NCBI GenBank assembly: GCA_021325115.1
Contig: JAJPHU010000177.1
Location: 1-32,143, forward strand
DNA from: Planctomycetota bacterium
Lineage (GTDB): Bacteria; Planctomycetota; Planctomycetia; Gemmatales; Gemmataceae
Reading direction: 5' to 3'
DNA length: 32,143 nt
Made by a program: the position numbers and the translations under genes. Below, one piece after another: positions 7,076 to 14,490 of the stretch (positions are counted from its first letter, which is position 1; each line of letters begins with the position of its first letter). The notes beneath the pieces are model-generated. The model was not told the DNA's origin. It searched no databases and saw only the letters and a list, made by a program, of their open reading frames with translations.

Positions 7076-8836
7076 TTGATCTTCCCTATTATCCGGCGCA
7101 TGGATCGGCAGACGCACGATGAACGTGCTGCCCTGGTTCGGCCCCGGGCTGCTGGCCTCGATCTCGCCGCCATGCTGAGTGATGATGCGATGACTGATTG
7201 TCAACCCCAAGCCAGTGCCCTTACCGGTGCGGCTGCGCGTGTAGAACGGCTCGAAAATGTTCTCCAGCACTTCCTGCGTCATGCCGCAGCCGGTGTCGGT
7301 GAATTGTAGTTCGGCCATGTCACCGCGCTGGCCCAGGCGGATGGTCAGCTTGCCGCCTTCGTCCATGCTATCCAGGGCGTTGACAACCAGGTTGAGCACC
7401 ACCGATTTGATCTCTTCACTGTTGACCCAGGCCGCGATGGTCCCGCCAACGGCCAAGCGTTCGGCACTCATCTCGAACTGGATCTCCTTGCCGCGATGAT
7501 TGGGCAAATGCTGCGTTACATCGAGCACCAGCTGCACCAGCTCGCGCAAGTCGGTCTTTTCGCGGCGGCGCTCGCCGGGCCGACTGAAGGCCAGCAAGCG
7601 CTCGGTGATGTTCTTGCAGCGAAACGCTTCCTCCTGGATCATCTTCAGATACTTGCTGAAAATCTCGTATTCTTCATCGAATCCGCCATTCTTTCCCCGT
7701 TCCCAAGCGGAGCTTGGGAACGCACGGAGCAGGTCGTTGAGCCGGGCCTCCAACGCCTCACTGCAAAAGGCAATGCTGGCCAGGGGATTGTTGATCTCGT
7801 GGGCCACGCCTGCGGCCAAAAAACCGACGCTGGCCAAGCGTTCCGAGCGAATCAGCTGCCGGCTGCGCTCGTTGACCTGCCGGGCCAGGTCGCTGTAAAG
7901 ATCTTGCAAGCGCTGCATCATATCGTTAAAGGCGGCGCCGAGATCTTCCATCTCATCGCCGCTGTGTACTTCGATGCGGTGAGACAAATCACCCTTGGCC
8001 ACGCGAATGACACCGGCTTCCAGGTCGCGGATTGGGTGAAATACCCAGGAGTAGAAAGAACCGAGTAAGCCGCAGATCAACAACAAACCGACGATGCTGG
8101 CCGGGAACGCAATCCAGAAGGTAATCTGATAATTGCGCCGCGAATCATCGATACGGCGGTGGATGTCCCGATCCACGTAGGCGCACAGGTCGCGGGAATC
8201 GCGGGCGATCTTGCTCAACGAATCATCCCATTTTTTCCACTGCTCTTCATCAATCTTCTGGTCGTCCCGATTCAGTCCCAACTCCACGGTTAGAGGATTC
8301 GGCTTTGTCCGCGAGGCCGCACGGCTGTTCCATTGCTGATTGAGCTTTTCCAGGTCTGCACGTAAGATGCGAATGAGATCGAGCGATTCCTGGGTGCTGG
8401 GCGGCAGTTCTCGGTTGTTCGGATCGAGCAGGTTTGCTTCGTAGTCGGCCAATTTTTTGTTCGCTTGCTCAATCGCTTCTTCCGGTGTCTGAGGCGTTTT
8501 TTCCTTACGTCCGATGCCTTTCTCTTCGGGAAGGAGCGGTGCTTGCATGTTCTGGTCCACGGCTTCGTGTTCCTTGTGAGGCGGCGTGGGAGGCAGCAGT
8601 AGTCCCTCGTTCTTCTGGCCCACCATCTGCTTCTCGATCAGCGGCTTGATGTCACTGACGGCGGCCCGACATTCCTCGGCTTGGTGCAGTTGAGCGGTCC
8701 ATTCGCGGAGGCTTTTCATGTCGAGATAATACGACCACACGCCGAAAATCGTGCCACCCAGCAACAGGACCATGGTGGCCACTACCAGGCCCAAACCGAG
8801 CATCAGTTTGTGGCGAATGCGCCATCGCGAGGCCAC
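6995..8836 (-). CDS. Membrane-bound sensor histidine kinase with HAMP domain
   Basis: From the GTG at 8836 the protein has 613 residues. GGGAGGG lies eight to nine bases upstream; a longer frame to a GTG at 8899 is possible but its first 21 residues look non-coding. Membrane helix 1 is at about 12-35, a sensor domain of about 200 residues follows, helix 2 is at about 238-260, HAMP at about 261-314, then the HisKA domain with phospho-accepting H346 in GVAHEINNPL. The HATPase domain has an N box with NLVVNALDSM (about 482-491), G1 DTGCGM (514-519) and G2 GTGLGL (540-545). It would phosphorylate the regulator encoded just downstream. Two segments derive from repeats: FPSSAWERG (about 373-381, right after the H-box helix) and the last 25 or so residues (QSHREHREEKEETRR region). 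Signal sensed is unknown. Confidence 0.93.
   Translation of the reverse strand: MASRWRIRHKLMLGLGLVVATMVLLLGGTIFGVWSYYLDMKSLREWTAQLHQAEECRAAVSDIKPLIEKQMVGQKNEGLLLPPTPPHKEHEAVDQNMQAPLLPEEKGIGRKEKTPQTPEEAIEQANKKLADYEANLLDPNNRELPPSTQESLDLIRILRADLEKLNQQWNSRAASRTKPNPLTVELGLNRDDQKIDEEQWKKWDDSLSKIARDSRDLCAYVDRDIHRRIDDSRRNYQITFWIAFPASIVGLLLICGLLGSFYSWVFHPIRDLEAGVIRVAKGDLSHRIEVHSGDEMEDLGAAFNDMMQRLQDLYSDLARQVNERSRQLIRSERLASVGFLAAGVAHEINNPLASIAFCSEALEARLNDLLRAFPSSAWERGKNGGFDEEYEIFSKYLKMIQEEAFRCKNITERLLAFSRPGERRREKTDLRELVQLVLDVTQHLPNHRGKEIQFEMSAERLAVGGTIAAWVNSEEIKSVVLNLVVNALDSMDEGGKLTIRLGQRGDMAELQFTDTGCGMTQEVLENIFEPFYTRSRTGKGTGLGLTISHRIITQHGGEIEASSPGPNQGSTFIVRLPIHAPDNREDQPQSHREHREEKEETRRTVSPSLPRAA
7698..7722. 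repeat. Short perfect palindrome inside the kinase gene
   Basis: Arms cgttcccaagc (7698-7708) and gcttgggaacg (7712-7722) pair perfectly around gga. In the kinase frame it encodes part of AFPSSAWERG. This palindrome resembles a repeat I know to be dispersed in planctomycete and cyanobacterial genomes. Confidence 0.85.
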
Positions 8837-8996
8837 GCTCGCACCCTCCCCCAGACCGCCCGGTCGCCCCGGTCGGCATTGTCCGGAACGTGAAGCCACG
8901 GGACTGTACCAAAAGCTGTTGCAGAAATGGAGACCAACTTTTTTGAAGTGAGGAGGTAAGAAAGACGAGTCGACAGCGAAAGCTTAACCCCCCGCA

Positions 8997-9078
8997 CGCC
9001 AAAGACGCCAAGAAAACAAAAAGAAGAGAAAAAGCAAAAGACATTTTCTGGTCTTTTTGTTTTTTTGGCGTCTTGGCG
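8997..9078. repeat. Long A/T-armed palindrome upstream of the kinase
   Basis: The arm at 8997-9024 (cgccaaagacgccaag followed by an A-rich run) is nearly the reverse complement of 9052-9078 (T-rich run ending ggcgtcttggcg). It occupies most of the space between the small lipoprotein stop (9104) and the kinase start, so it may act as terminator of the lipoprotein gene on the minus strand (T-rich arm in the transcript is the downstream one only for the plus strand, so direction is uncertain). Confidence 0.8.
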
Positions 9079-9103
9079 ATTAATCTTTCGCTTCTAACTC
9101 GTT

Positions 9104-9325
9104 TTATGGCATGACGCCGCCGTGGACGCGTTCGGGCGTCAGATGCGACGGCATGTCGTTGAGCCAGATGCGTTCCCATTCGTACTCAATCTGCCGCAAA
9201 TCCTCGGATTGATTGAGCAACTCGAGCACCCGACGGTTCGGGTCGGAGGAATAAATGTTGATAAAGCAGCCGGACTGGCTGAGAAGGAACGCCGACGCCG
9301 CGACCCCAAGCAACAAACGCCGCAT
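9104..9325 (-). CDS. Small lipoprotein (hypothetical)
   Basis: 73 residues, ATG at 9325 with GGAGG upstream. The N-terminus is a lipoprotein signal: basic MRR, hydrophobic LLLGVAASAFLL, then SQSGC with the probable lipidated cysteine at residue 20. The mature part is short, polar and helical (NRRVLELLNQSEDLRQIEYEWERIW), ending LTPERVHGGVMP. I recall similar short lipoproteins being common in planctomycete genomes, without known function. It lies on the same strand as the HU-like gene and the two-component pair, but the gap to the kinase contains a large palindrome, so an operon is doubtful. Probably anchored in a periplasm-facing membrane. Confidence 0.8.
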   Translation of the reverse strand: MRRLLLGVAASAFLLSQSGCFINIYSSDPNRRVLELLNQSEDLRQIEYEWERIWLNDMPSHLTPERVHGGVMP

Positions 9326-9418
9326 GGCAACCTCCGAGGCTGAAGACGGGAACGACCCTGCTGATGGTATCGGTTGCGGCGGTTCGGAACTTGAGACGGT
9401 TTGTGCCAGCGTTTCCGG

Positions 9419-9820
9419 TTAGGTAGTCTTATGGGCGCGGTGTGGCTTGGCCCGCGGCTTGCCGTCGGGATGGTTCCCTCTCATGCCATTGGCCGCTCCA
9501 GCCACTAACTCTTCTTCCTCTGGAGACGGCGCCGGCAGGTGCGTCAGGTTGCGGACACGCTCTTCCATCTCTTTGCCGGGCTTGAAGGTAACGACATATT
9601 TGGGCGGTACATCGACACGCTCCCCGGTACGCGGATTACGCGCCTTGCGGGCCTTGCGCTGTTTGACTTCAAAGACGCCGAAATTGCGCAGCTCGATTCG
9701 ACCCACTTCCAGCAGCGTATCCACGATCGCATCAAAGGTGTGCTGGACGATCTCCTTGGTCTTAAGCTGAGTCAGGTCGAGCTTATCTGCTATCTGCTTG
9801 ACGATCTCTTTTTTAGTCAC
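9419..9820 (-). CDS. HU/IHF-family DNA-binding protein with extended C-terminal tail
   Basis: 133 residues, GTG at 9820 after AGGAGAAGGG. Residues 1-95 are a full HU/IHF domain: N-terminal helices [16 protein letters not shown], the G-x-I-x-L-R-x-F-G-x-F motif ([11 protein letters not shown], 40-50), the DNA-binding arm with [17 protein letters not shown] (56-72) and the F-K-P-G-K-E-M block (78-85). Canonical HU is about 90 residues; here about 38 residues follow, first acidic (SPEEEEL) and then basic and glycine/proline/histidine-rich ([14 protein letters not shown]). The protein would bend and compact DNA in the nucleoid; the tail may add non-specific DNA contacts. HU versus IHF subunit cannot be settled from sequence. 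Confidence 0.92.
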   Translation of the reverse strand: MTKKEIVKQIADKLDLTQLKTKEIVQHTFDAIVDTLLEVGRIELRNFGVFEVKQRKARKARNPRTGERVDVPPKYVVTFKPGKEMEERVRNLTHLPAPSPEEEELVAGAANGMRGNHPDGKPRAKPHRAHKTT

Positions 9821-9905
9821 GGAACCCTTCTCCTGGAGAACTTATCGGCCGCGTTGGCCGAACCATCATGGAGTGCTTCAACTGTAAAGGGGACAGGGAG
9901 TAATG

Positions 9906-11855
9906 TCAAGGGTCAAGGGAATAGCCGGAATAGCGGGGTGTACCTCCCGAAGCAGGCATTTGCTGGCGAACATTGGGCATCTGCCGACTGGGAAAGCCCC
10001 ACCAGTCGGCCAACGCCCGGCGTTCGCCTCCTTCGAAAGATCTATCCTCATAGCGCGCCTGGAGACTTTGCGCTTGGGACGCAACCGGGCTCGCTAGTTG
10101 CGCAGGATCGAAGATGATTGTCTCGTCTTCCCAAGTTTCTGCAGGACCGCTCTCCTGGCGACCATCCGTCCACCAGGCCCGCAGCTTGGCCTTGCCGACT
10201 TTCTTCGCTTCTACTTCAATCGCGTATACTTTTTCCTCTCCTGCATCAAGCACTTTCCCAGAGTCAAAACGAACCTTTTGCCCCTGTCGCTCTCCTGTGG
10301 TCTCGCCGCGCACCGCGGTAATGCTCATCTGATCGGGAACTTCAACGAGGACGCAGGGATGAAGAATGTTGTTTCTCCCTGGATTGAATAAACGGATCGT
10401 ATAAGTCGCTTTTTCTCCCACGACGAGCCAGCCCTTGTTCTTGTCGATTTCGATTACAGGAGTACCGGTGGATTCCTCTATGTGCGTCACCTCGGAACGC
10501 GCTTTGTCTGACAGATTATGCTCAGACTGGACTCGGACCTCGTTCCAGCACCATCCCGACTTGGCGGGAGCACGCAGGACCACAAGCAGAGAGCGCAGCT
10601 CACCCGGTTTCAAGCTACCCAGCGACCAGCGCACGAAACCACCTTCCTTCCTTCCGCCATCGCTGGCACGGACAAACTCGATGCCACCTGGCAATTCATC
10701 GGATACTTGCATGTTGGTAAGTGGGACCGAACCGAGATTGCTGACTGTGATATGATAGGGAACAGGGCGGTTAACCAGGCGGCGCGAGGGGCCGCTGATG
10801 CTGATTTTCAGTTTCGCTTCGCCGACTGTCACACCGGCGCTGTCCGTGGCACTCACGCCGCCGGCCGCTGTCACTTTGGCGTTGTTGCGGAATGTGCCGG
10901 TCTGCTTGGAAATTGCCTGGTACTCGACATGACGGATTTGATAGGGCGGCACGTCTCCCAGCTTCCAGGTCAACGGTTTTTCGGCGTTGGGTTCCGGCTT
11001 GCCGCTGACAAACTCCAGGCCGGCGGGTAATTCGTCGGTAATGACTACATTGCGCAGAGGAGCGGCCCCCGTATTGGCAACCTCGATGTGAAAGGAGACC
11101 GCCTCGTACCGGAGCGCCTGGGAAGGGGCCGTGGCTTTGACGCGCACACTGGGCTTGGCGATGTGCGGATCGGTTTGCGGCACGCTGGCCGCGTGTCCTA
11201 CGTTTGGCACATGGCCAATGTGCCGCGGAGCGATGCGTGTCGTGACTTTTTGACCATGCTCGAATTGCACGTAGGCGCGATTCTGCACGTCCTCATTTCC
11301 CTTGGGCTTGACGGCCAGCACAATTATCTTTTGCTCGCCTGGCTTTAACGTGCCCAATTCCCAAAGCAGATCGATATCGCCATCCTTGGTTTTCTTTTGC
11401 TCAGTGATTTTCGGCTCCGCACGAATGTTTTCTTCCACGCCGCGCGGCAAACGATCGCGCACCAGGACATGATGAGCAGCCGCAGCGGAGACATTCTCGA
11501 TCGTGAGCCGATATTCGATCTCCTTGCCTGGTTCCACCCGCGCCGGTGCCCGGACATGAAGCTGGACCACCGGCGCCGGCGGCCCCAACGGGTTGGCCGC
11601 AGCAAAAGGCGGCGCCGGCACAAAAGGGGCGGCCTGTTCCGGCGGCAGAGGAGTGGGAGGCGGAGGCGTGAAGGACGGACGGAGGGAATCAGGAGATTGT
11701 GGAGATGGGGGCGGCTCAACCATTGGCGGCTCGCCAGGCATCGCCATCTCTCCCAGAGGCACCTGCCCCCAACTCACGGCCACGGCTAATGCGATGATCA
11801 ATGCTGCTAACGTCAAGCCGCGCATTCCACGCACCAATCGCAACCACACCTTCAT
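9906..11855 (-). CDS. Secreted DUF11 repeat protein
   Basis: 649 residues, ATG at 11855 after GGGAGAG. An N-terminal signal segment (RGLTLAALIIALAVAVSWGQ, 12-31) is followed by a proline-rich linker (about 40-95) and four immunoglobulin-like DUF11 repeats at about 96-208, 234-345, 350-455 and 466-580. Each shows the pattern of a V-x-x-G-x-x-x-x-Y opening, a N-x-G mid-strand (NVSAA, NTGAAPL, NLGSVPL, NPGRNN), a 'DELPAGLEF'-like turn and a 'W-x-L-G-x-L-x-P-G-E' ending. Residues about 213-227 (IGHVPNVGHAASVPQ), between repeats 1 and 2, are encoded by two small palindromes. DUF11 domains are typical of bacterial and archaeal surface proteins and are common in planctomycetes; a cell-envelope role is inferred. 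The last 40 residues are low in similarity to the repeats. Confidence 0.88.
   Translation of the reverse strand: MKVWLRLVRGMRGLTLAALIIALAVAVSWGQVPLGEMAMPGEPPMVEPPPSPQSPDSLRPSFTPPPPTPLPPEQAAPFVPAPPFAAANPLGPPAPVVQLHVRAPARVEPGKEIEYRLTIENVSAAAAHHVLVRDRLPRGVEENIRAEPKITEQKKTKDGDIDLLWELGTLKPGEQKIIVLAVKPKGNEDVQNRAYVQFEHGQKVTTRIAPRHIGHVPNVGHAASVPQTDPHIAKPSVRVKATAPSQALRYEAVSFHIEVANTGAAPLRNVVITDELPAGLEFVSGKPEPNAEKPLTWKLGDVPPYQIRHVEYQAISKQTGTFRNNAKVTAAGGVSATDSAGVTVGEAKLKISISGPSRRLVNRPVPYHITVSNLGSVPLTNMQVSDELPGGIEFVRASDGGRKEGGFVRWSLGSLKPGELRSLLVVLRAPAKSGWCWNEVRVQSEHNLSDKARSEVTHIEESTGTPVIEIDKNKGWLVVGEKATYTIRLFNPGRNNILHPCVLVEVPDQMSITAVRGETTGERQGQKVRFDSGKVLDAGEEKVYAIEVEAKKVGKAKLRAWWTDGRQESGPAETWEDETIIFDPAQLASPVASQAQSLQARYEDRSFEGGERRALADWWGFPSRQMPNVRQQMPASGGTPRYSGYSLDP
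11179..11224. repeat. Two small palindromes inside the DUF11 gene
   Basis: ggcacgctggccgcgtgtcc (11179-11198) and ggcacatggccaatgtgcc (11206-11224) are each partly self-complementary. They are translated in frame as a short linker between DUF11 repeats 1 and 2. The first shares ggcacgctgg with the palindrome at 12068-12124. Confidence 0.5.
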
Positions 11856-11890
11856 GGCGTCTCTCCCGTCTTCTTGGTAATTGGATGGTT

Positions 11891-11918
11891 AACCACCCAA
11901 CCCCCCAACCACCTAACC
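11891..11918 (-). promoter_or_regulatory. G-rich tract in the DUF11 gene leader
   Basis: The plus strand reads aaccacccaaccccccaacc then acctaacc, so the minus-strand transcript leading into the DUF11 gene would carry clustered GG/GGG/GGGGGG runs about 35 bases before the start. It could form a two-layer G-quadruplex. The remaining 11856-12152 gap is pyrimidine-rich plus the palindrome at 12068. Confidence 0.35.
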
Positions 11919-12067
11919 AACGGCAGCTATTGTCGCTTTTTCCGGGCTTTTTGTCTGCCCAAGTTCGGTTTCCTTTCGGAGGACTTTCCCAACCCCGCTC
12001 GCCGGCCCTCTCTAACTCTTACAGGTTGCTTGATTTTCCTTCCACTCCCCTTAAGAATATGTCTTTA

Positions 12068-12124
12068 GTGAACGGCCAGCATGCCGGGCACGCTGGTAGT
12101 GTGCCCGGCATGCTGGCCGTTCAC
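12068..12124. repeat. Perfect 24-bp palindrome upstream of the nucleotide-sugar dehydrogenase
   Basis: Arms 12068-12091 and 12101-12124 are perfect reverse complements (outer end gtgaacggccagcatg) around the nine-base loop gctggtagt. It lies 28 bases before the chosen start of the dehydrogenase gene. It could be a repeat element, a bidirectional barrier to transcription, or a leader hairpin. Confidence 0.92.
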
Positions 12125-12152
12125 CTTGCAATCATCAGGACGAGGCCTCCCA

Positions 12153-13439
12153 ATGCATCCTCCACATCCCGATATCGATCCGCAGTGCTCTCTCGACACA
12201 CGCGATGAGAAGGAGTGGGAAATCAGCCCTCTGGCCATTGTGGGCGGCTGCGGCCACGTGGGGCTGCCCTTGGCATTGGCCTTCGCCGCCCAGGGCCATT
12301 CTGTCGATCTGCTTGATACCTCGCCAGAGCGCGTGGCCTTGGTCAACAGCGGACGTATGCCTTTCCACGAAGAGGATGCCGAGCCGCTGCTGGCCGAGTC
12401 GATCCGCACCGGCCGCATCCAGGCGACGATGGATCCCGCCGTCCTCGAAGATGCCGCCGCCATCATCGTCACCATCGGTACACCGGTCGATGAGTACCTT
12501 GATCCCTCCGTCGGAGAATTCGATCGGGCTCTGATACAGCTGCTTAGGCAGGTCCGTCCCGGCCAATTGCTCATCCTGCGCAGCACAGTCTTTCCGGGCA
12601 TGACAGATCGGCTAGCCCGGCAGCTGGAACAGATGGGCCGCAGCGATGTAGATCTGGCGTATTGTCCCGAACGTATTGTGCAGGGTAAATCACTGCTTGA
12701 ATTGAAGCAGTTGCCGCAGCTGGTTGCCGGCGCTTCGCCGCGGGCTGCTCGCCGCGCGGCGGCGCTGTTCCGCATTATCTGCCCCAAGGTGTTATTCCTG
12801 CGCCCCATTGAGGCTGAGCTGGCCAAGCTGTTTTGCAATGCCTGGCGCTATATCAATTTCGCTATTGCCAATCAGTTCTACGTCATGGCCCAGCATTTCG
12901 AGGCCGACTTTCACGTCATCTATCACGCTCTGCGCGAGGACTATCCGCGCATGCAATCGCTGGCCCGACCGGGCTTTGCTGCGGGACCTTGCTTGCTCAA
13001 GGACACTATGCAGCTAGGTGCCTTCAATCACGGCTCCTTCGTCCTCGGCCAGGCAGCCATGATGATTAATGAAGGCTTGCCCTATCTCGTCGTGCAGGAC
13101 ATCAAGCGCGGCTATCCGCTGGCGGAGATGACTGTCGGTATCCTCGGCATGGCCTTTAAACCGGACAGCGACGATCCCCGTTCGTCGCTATCGTACAAGC
13201 TACGCAAAATCTTGCTTTTGGAATGCAAACACGTCCTCTGCACCGATCCTTACGTTCCCGATCCGGAGCTGACTCCCTTGGCGGAGGTACTCGATCGGGC
13301 CGACCTGCTCATCGTCGGTACGCCGCACACGTGTTATCGTGACCTGCAATGTCGCCAGCCGATCATCGACATTACGGGCCTGATCAAAGGAGCGAGCGGG
13401 GTAGCGTTGGCGCCCCGCGAGAACTACTCAGGGCGCTAA
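12153..13439 (+). CDS. Nucleotide-sugar dehydrogenase (UDP-glucose / UDP-ManNAc dehydrogenase family)
   Basis: 428 residues from the ATG at 12153, with AGGACGAGG upstream; the longer frame from 12081 starts inside a perfect palindrome and is rejected. The enzyme family oxidises a UDP-hexose to the uronate with two NAD+. Visible motifs: Rossmann loop GGCGHVGLP (31-39), VTIGTPVDE (106-114), LRSTVFPGMTD (142-152), YCPERIVQGK (170-179), the lysine/asparagine helix EAELAKLFCNAWRY (220-233), catalytic C280 in GPCLLKDT, and GMAFKPDSDDPRSS (332-345). GPCLLKD in place of the common GGxCLPKD is a slight variant. The pattern is closer to the UDP-ManNAc/UDP-GlcNAc dehydrogenase branch than to UDP-glucose enzymes, but substrate is uncertain. 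The last 15 residues and stop are encoded by a hairpin repeat (13398-13448). First gene of a three-gene glycan cluster. Confidence 0.9.
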   Translation: MHPPHPDIDPQCSLDTRDEKEWEISPLAIVGGCGHVGLPLALAFAAQGHSVDLLDTSPERVALVNSGRMPFHEEDAEPLLAESIRTGRIQATMDPAVLEDAAAIIVTIGTPVDEYLDPSVGEFDRALIQLLRQVRPGQLLILRSTVFPGMTDRLARQLEQMGRSDVDLAYCPERIVQGKSLLELKQLPQLVAGASPRAARRAAALFRIICPKVLFLRPIEAELAKLFCNAWRYINFAIANQFYVMAQHFEADFHVIYHALREDYPRMQSLARPGFAAGPCLLKDTMQLGAFNHGSFVLGQAAMMINEGLPYLVVQDIKRGYPLAEMTVGILGMAFKPDSDDPRSSLSYKLRKILLLECKHVLCTDPYVPDPELTPLAEVLDRADLLIVGTPHTCYRDLQCRQPIIDITGLIKGASGVALAPRENYSGR

Positions 13440-13448
13440 CGCTACCCC
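13398..13448. repeat. Hairpin repeat across the dehydrogenase stop codon
   Basis: ggggtagcgttggcgccc (13398-13415) and gggcgctaacgctacccc (13431-13448) pair over 18 positions with one G-T pair. The TAA stop of the dehydrogenase (13437-13439) lies in the right arm. The gctaacgct core recurs at 707 and 30989. Confidence 0.9.
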
Positions 13449-13467
13449 AGTCGGCTTGGAGATTGGC

Positions 13468-14487
13468 ATGAAAATATTGGTCACAGGCGCCGCCGGTTTC
13501 ATTGGCGGTTATCTGGTCGAAGAGTTATTGCAAGCCGGTCATGAGGTGATTGGCCTCGACAATTTCTCCAAATATGGACCTCTAAAGCAGAGATCTTGGG
13601 AGCATCCGGCCTATCATTTCGTCGAAGGCGATGCCAAGGATGTCCATCTACTACAATCGTTGCTGGTCGGGGTGGATCAGGTTGTTGCTGGAGCGGCGCG
13701 GATCGGCGGCATTAGCTATTTCCACGAATTCGCTTACGATTTATTGGCGGAGAACGAGCGCCTGACCGCGGCCATCTTCGATGCCGCTATTGACGCTTTT
13801 CGGCGTGGCACGTTGAAGAAAATCAACGTCCTCAGTTCGTCGATGGTCTTCGAGAATGCCGCGGTTTGGCCGACGCCGGAAGGTGAGCAACGCCGTTGTC
13901 CGCCGCCGGCTTCGACCTACGGCTTTCAGAAATTGGCCACCGAATATTACACCCAAGGCGCCTGGGAGCAGTATCGCTTGCCGTTCACCATTATCCGCCC
14001 CTTCAACTGTGTCGGCATCGGCGAACGGCGCGCGCTATGCGAAAAGGAAGTCACGAGTGGCAACGTTCGTCTGGCCATGAGCCATGTCGTGCCGGACCTG
14101 ATTCAAAAGGTGCTCAAAGGCCAAGATCCGTTGCATATTCTCGGCGACGGCCGGCAGGTGCGCCACTACACCTACGGCGCCGATCTCGCCCGCGGCATCC
14201 GTCTGTGCATCGAACGGCCCGAAGCGATCAATGAGGACTTCAACCTCAGCACCGCCGAATCGACAACCGTGTTGCAACTGGCCGAAATGATCTGGAAAAA
14301 AATTCGTCCCGGCGTTCCTTTTCGCTATATCAGCGATCCTCCTTATCCCTATGATGTGCAGAAACGCGTGCCCAGTGTCGAGAAGGCCGAGCGCCTGCTC
14401 GGCTTTCGTGCGGCCACGCCCTTGAGCGACATCCTCGACATCGTGATTCCCTGGGTCCGCCAGCAGGTGGAGTACGGCAACATCTAA
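13468..14487 (+). CDS. NAD-dependent epimerase/dehydratase (extended SDR)
   Basis: 339 residues from the ATG at 13468, which has GGAG six bases upstream; the frame also opens at a TTG at 13456 but with no better site. The N-terminal Rossmann motif GAAGFIGG is at 7-14, an acidic residue for NAD ribose binding follows (GLDNFS), and the catalytic Y-x-x-x-K is Y151/K155 in STYGFQK, with the upstream serine cluster LSSSMVF. IIRPFNCVGIGE and GDGRQVRHYTYGADLARGI are typical of nucleotide-sugar 4-epimerases and dehydratases. It likely interconverts the uronic or amino sugar made by the upstream dehydrogenase, but the product is unknown. Spacing to the glycosyltransferase is three bases, so they are co-translated. 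Confidence 0.92.
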   Translation: MKILVTGAAGFIGGYLVEELLQAGHEVIGLDNFSKYGPLKQRSWEHPAYHFVEGDAKDVHLLQSLLVGVDQVVAGAARIGGISYFHEFAYDLLAENERLTAAIFDAAIDAFRRGTLKKINVLSSSMVFENAAVWPTPEGEQRRCPPPASTYGFQKLATEYYTQGAWEQYRLPFTIIRPFNCVGIGERRALCEKEVTSGNVRLAMSHVVPDLIQKVLKGQDPLHILGDGRQVRHYTYGADLARGIRLCIERPEAINEDFNLSTAESTTVLQLAEMIWKKIRPGVPFRYISDPPYPYDVQKRVPSVEKAERLLGFRAATPLSDILDIVIPWVRQQVEYGNI

Positions 14488-14490
14488 CCT

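Noticed and set aside
8837-8899. Longer kinase start at the GTG at 8899
   Set aside because: The GTG at 8836 has a good GGGAGGG site, and the extra 21 residues are rich in Gly/Arg/Pro and unlike a membrane-anchored N-terminus. The longer form cannot be fully excluded.
12081-12152. Longer N-terminus of the nucleotide-sugar dehydrogenase from the ATG at 12081
   Set aside because: That start lies inside the left arm of a perfect palindrome and would add 24 residues unlike the family; a better ribosome-binding site precedes 12153.
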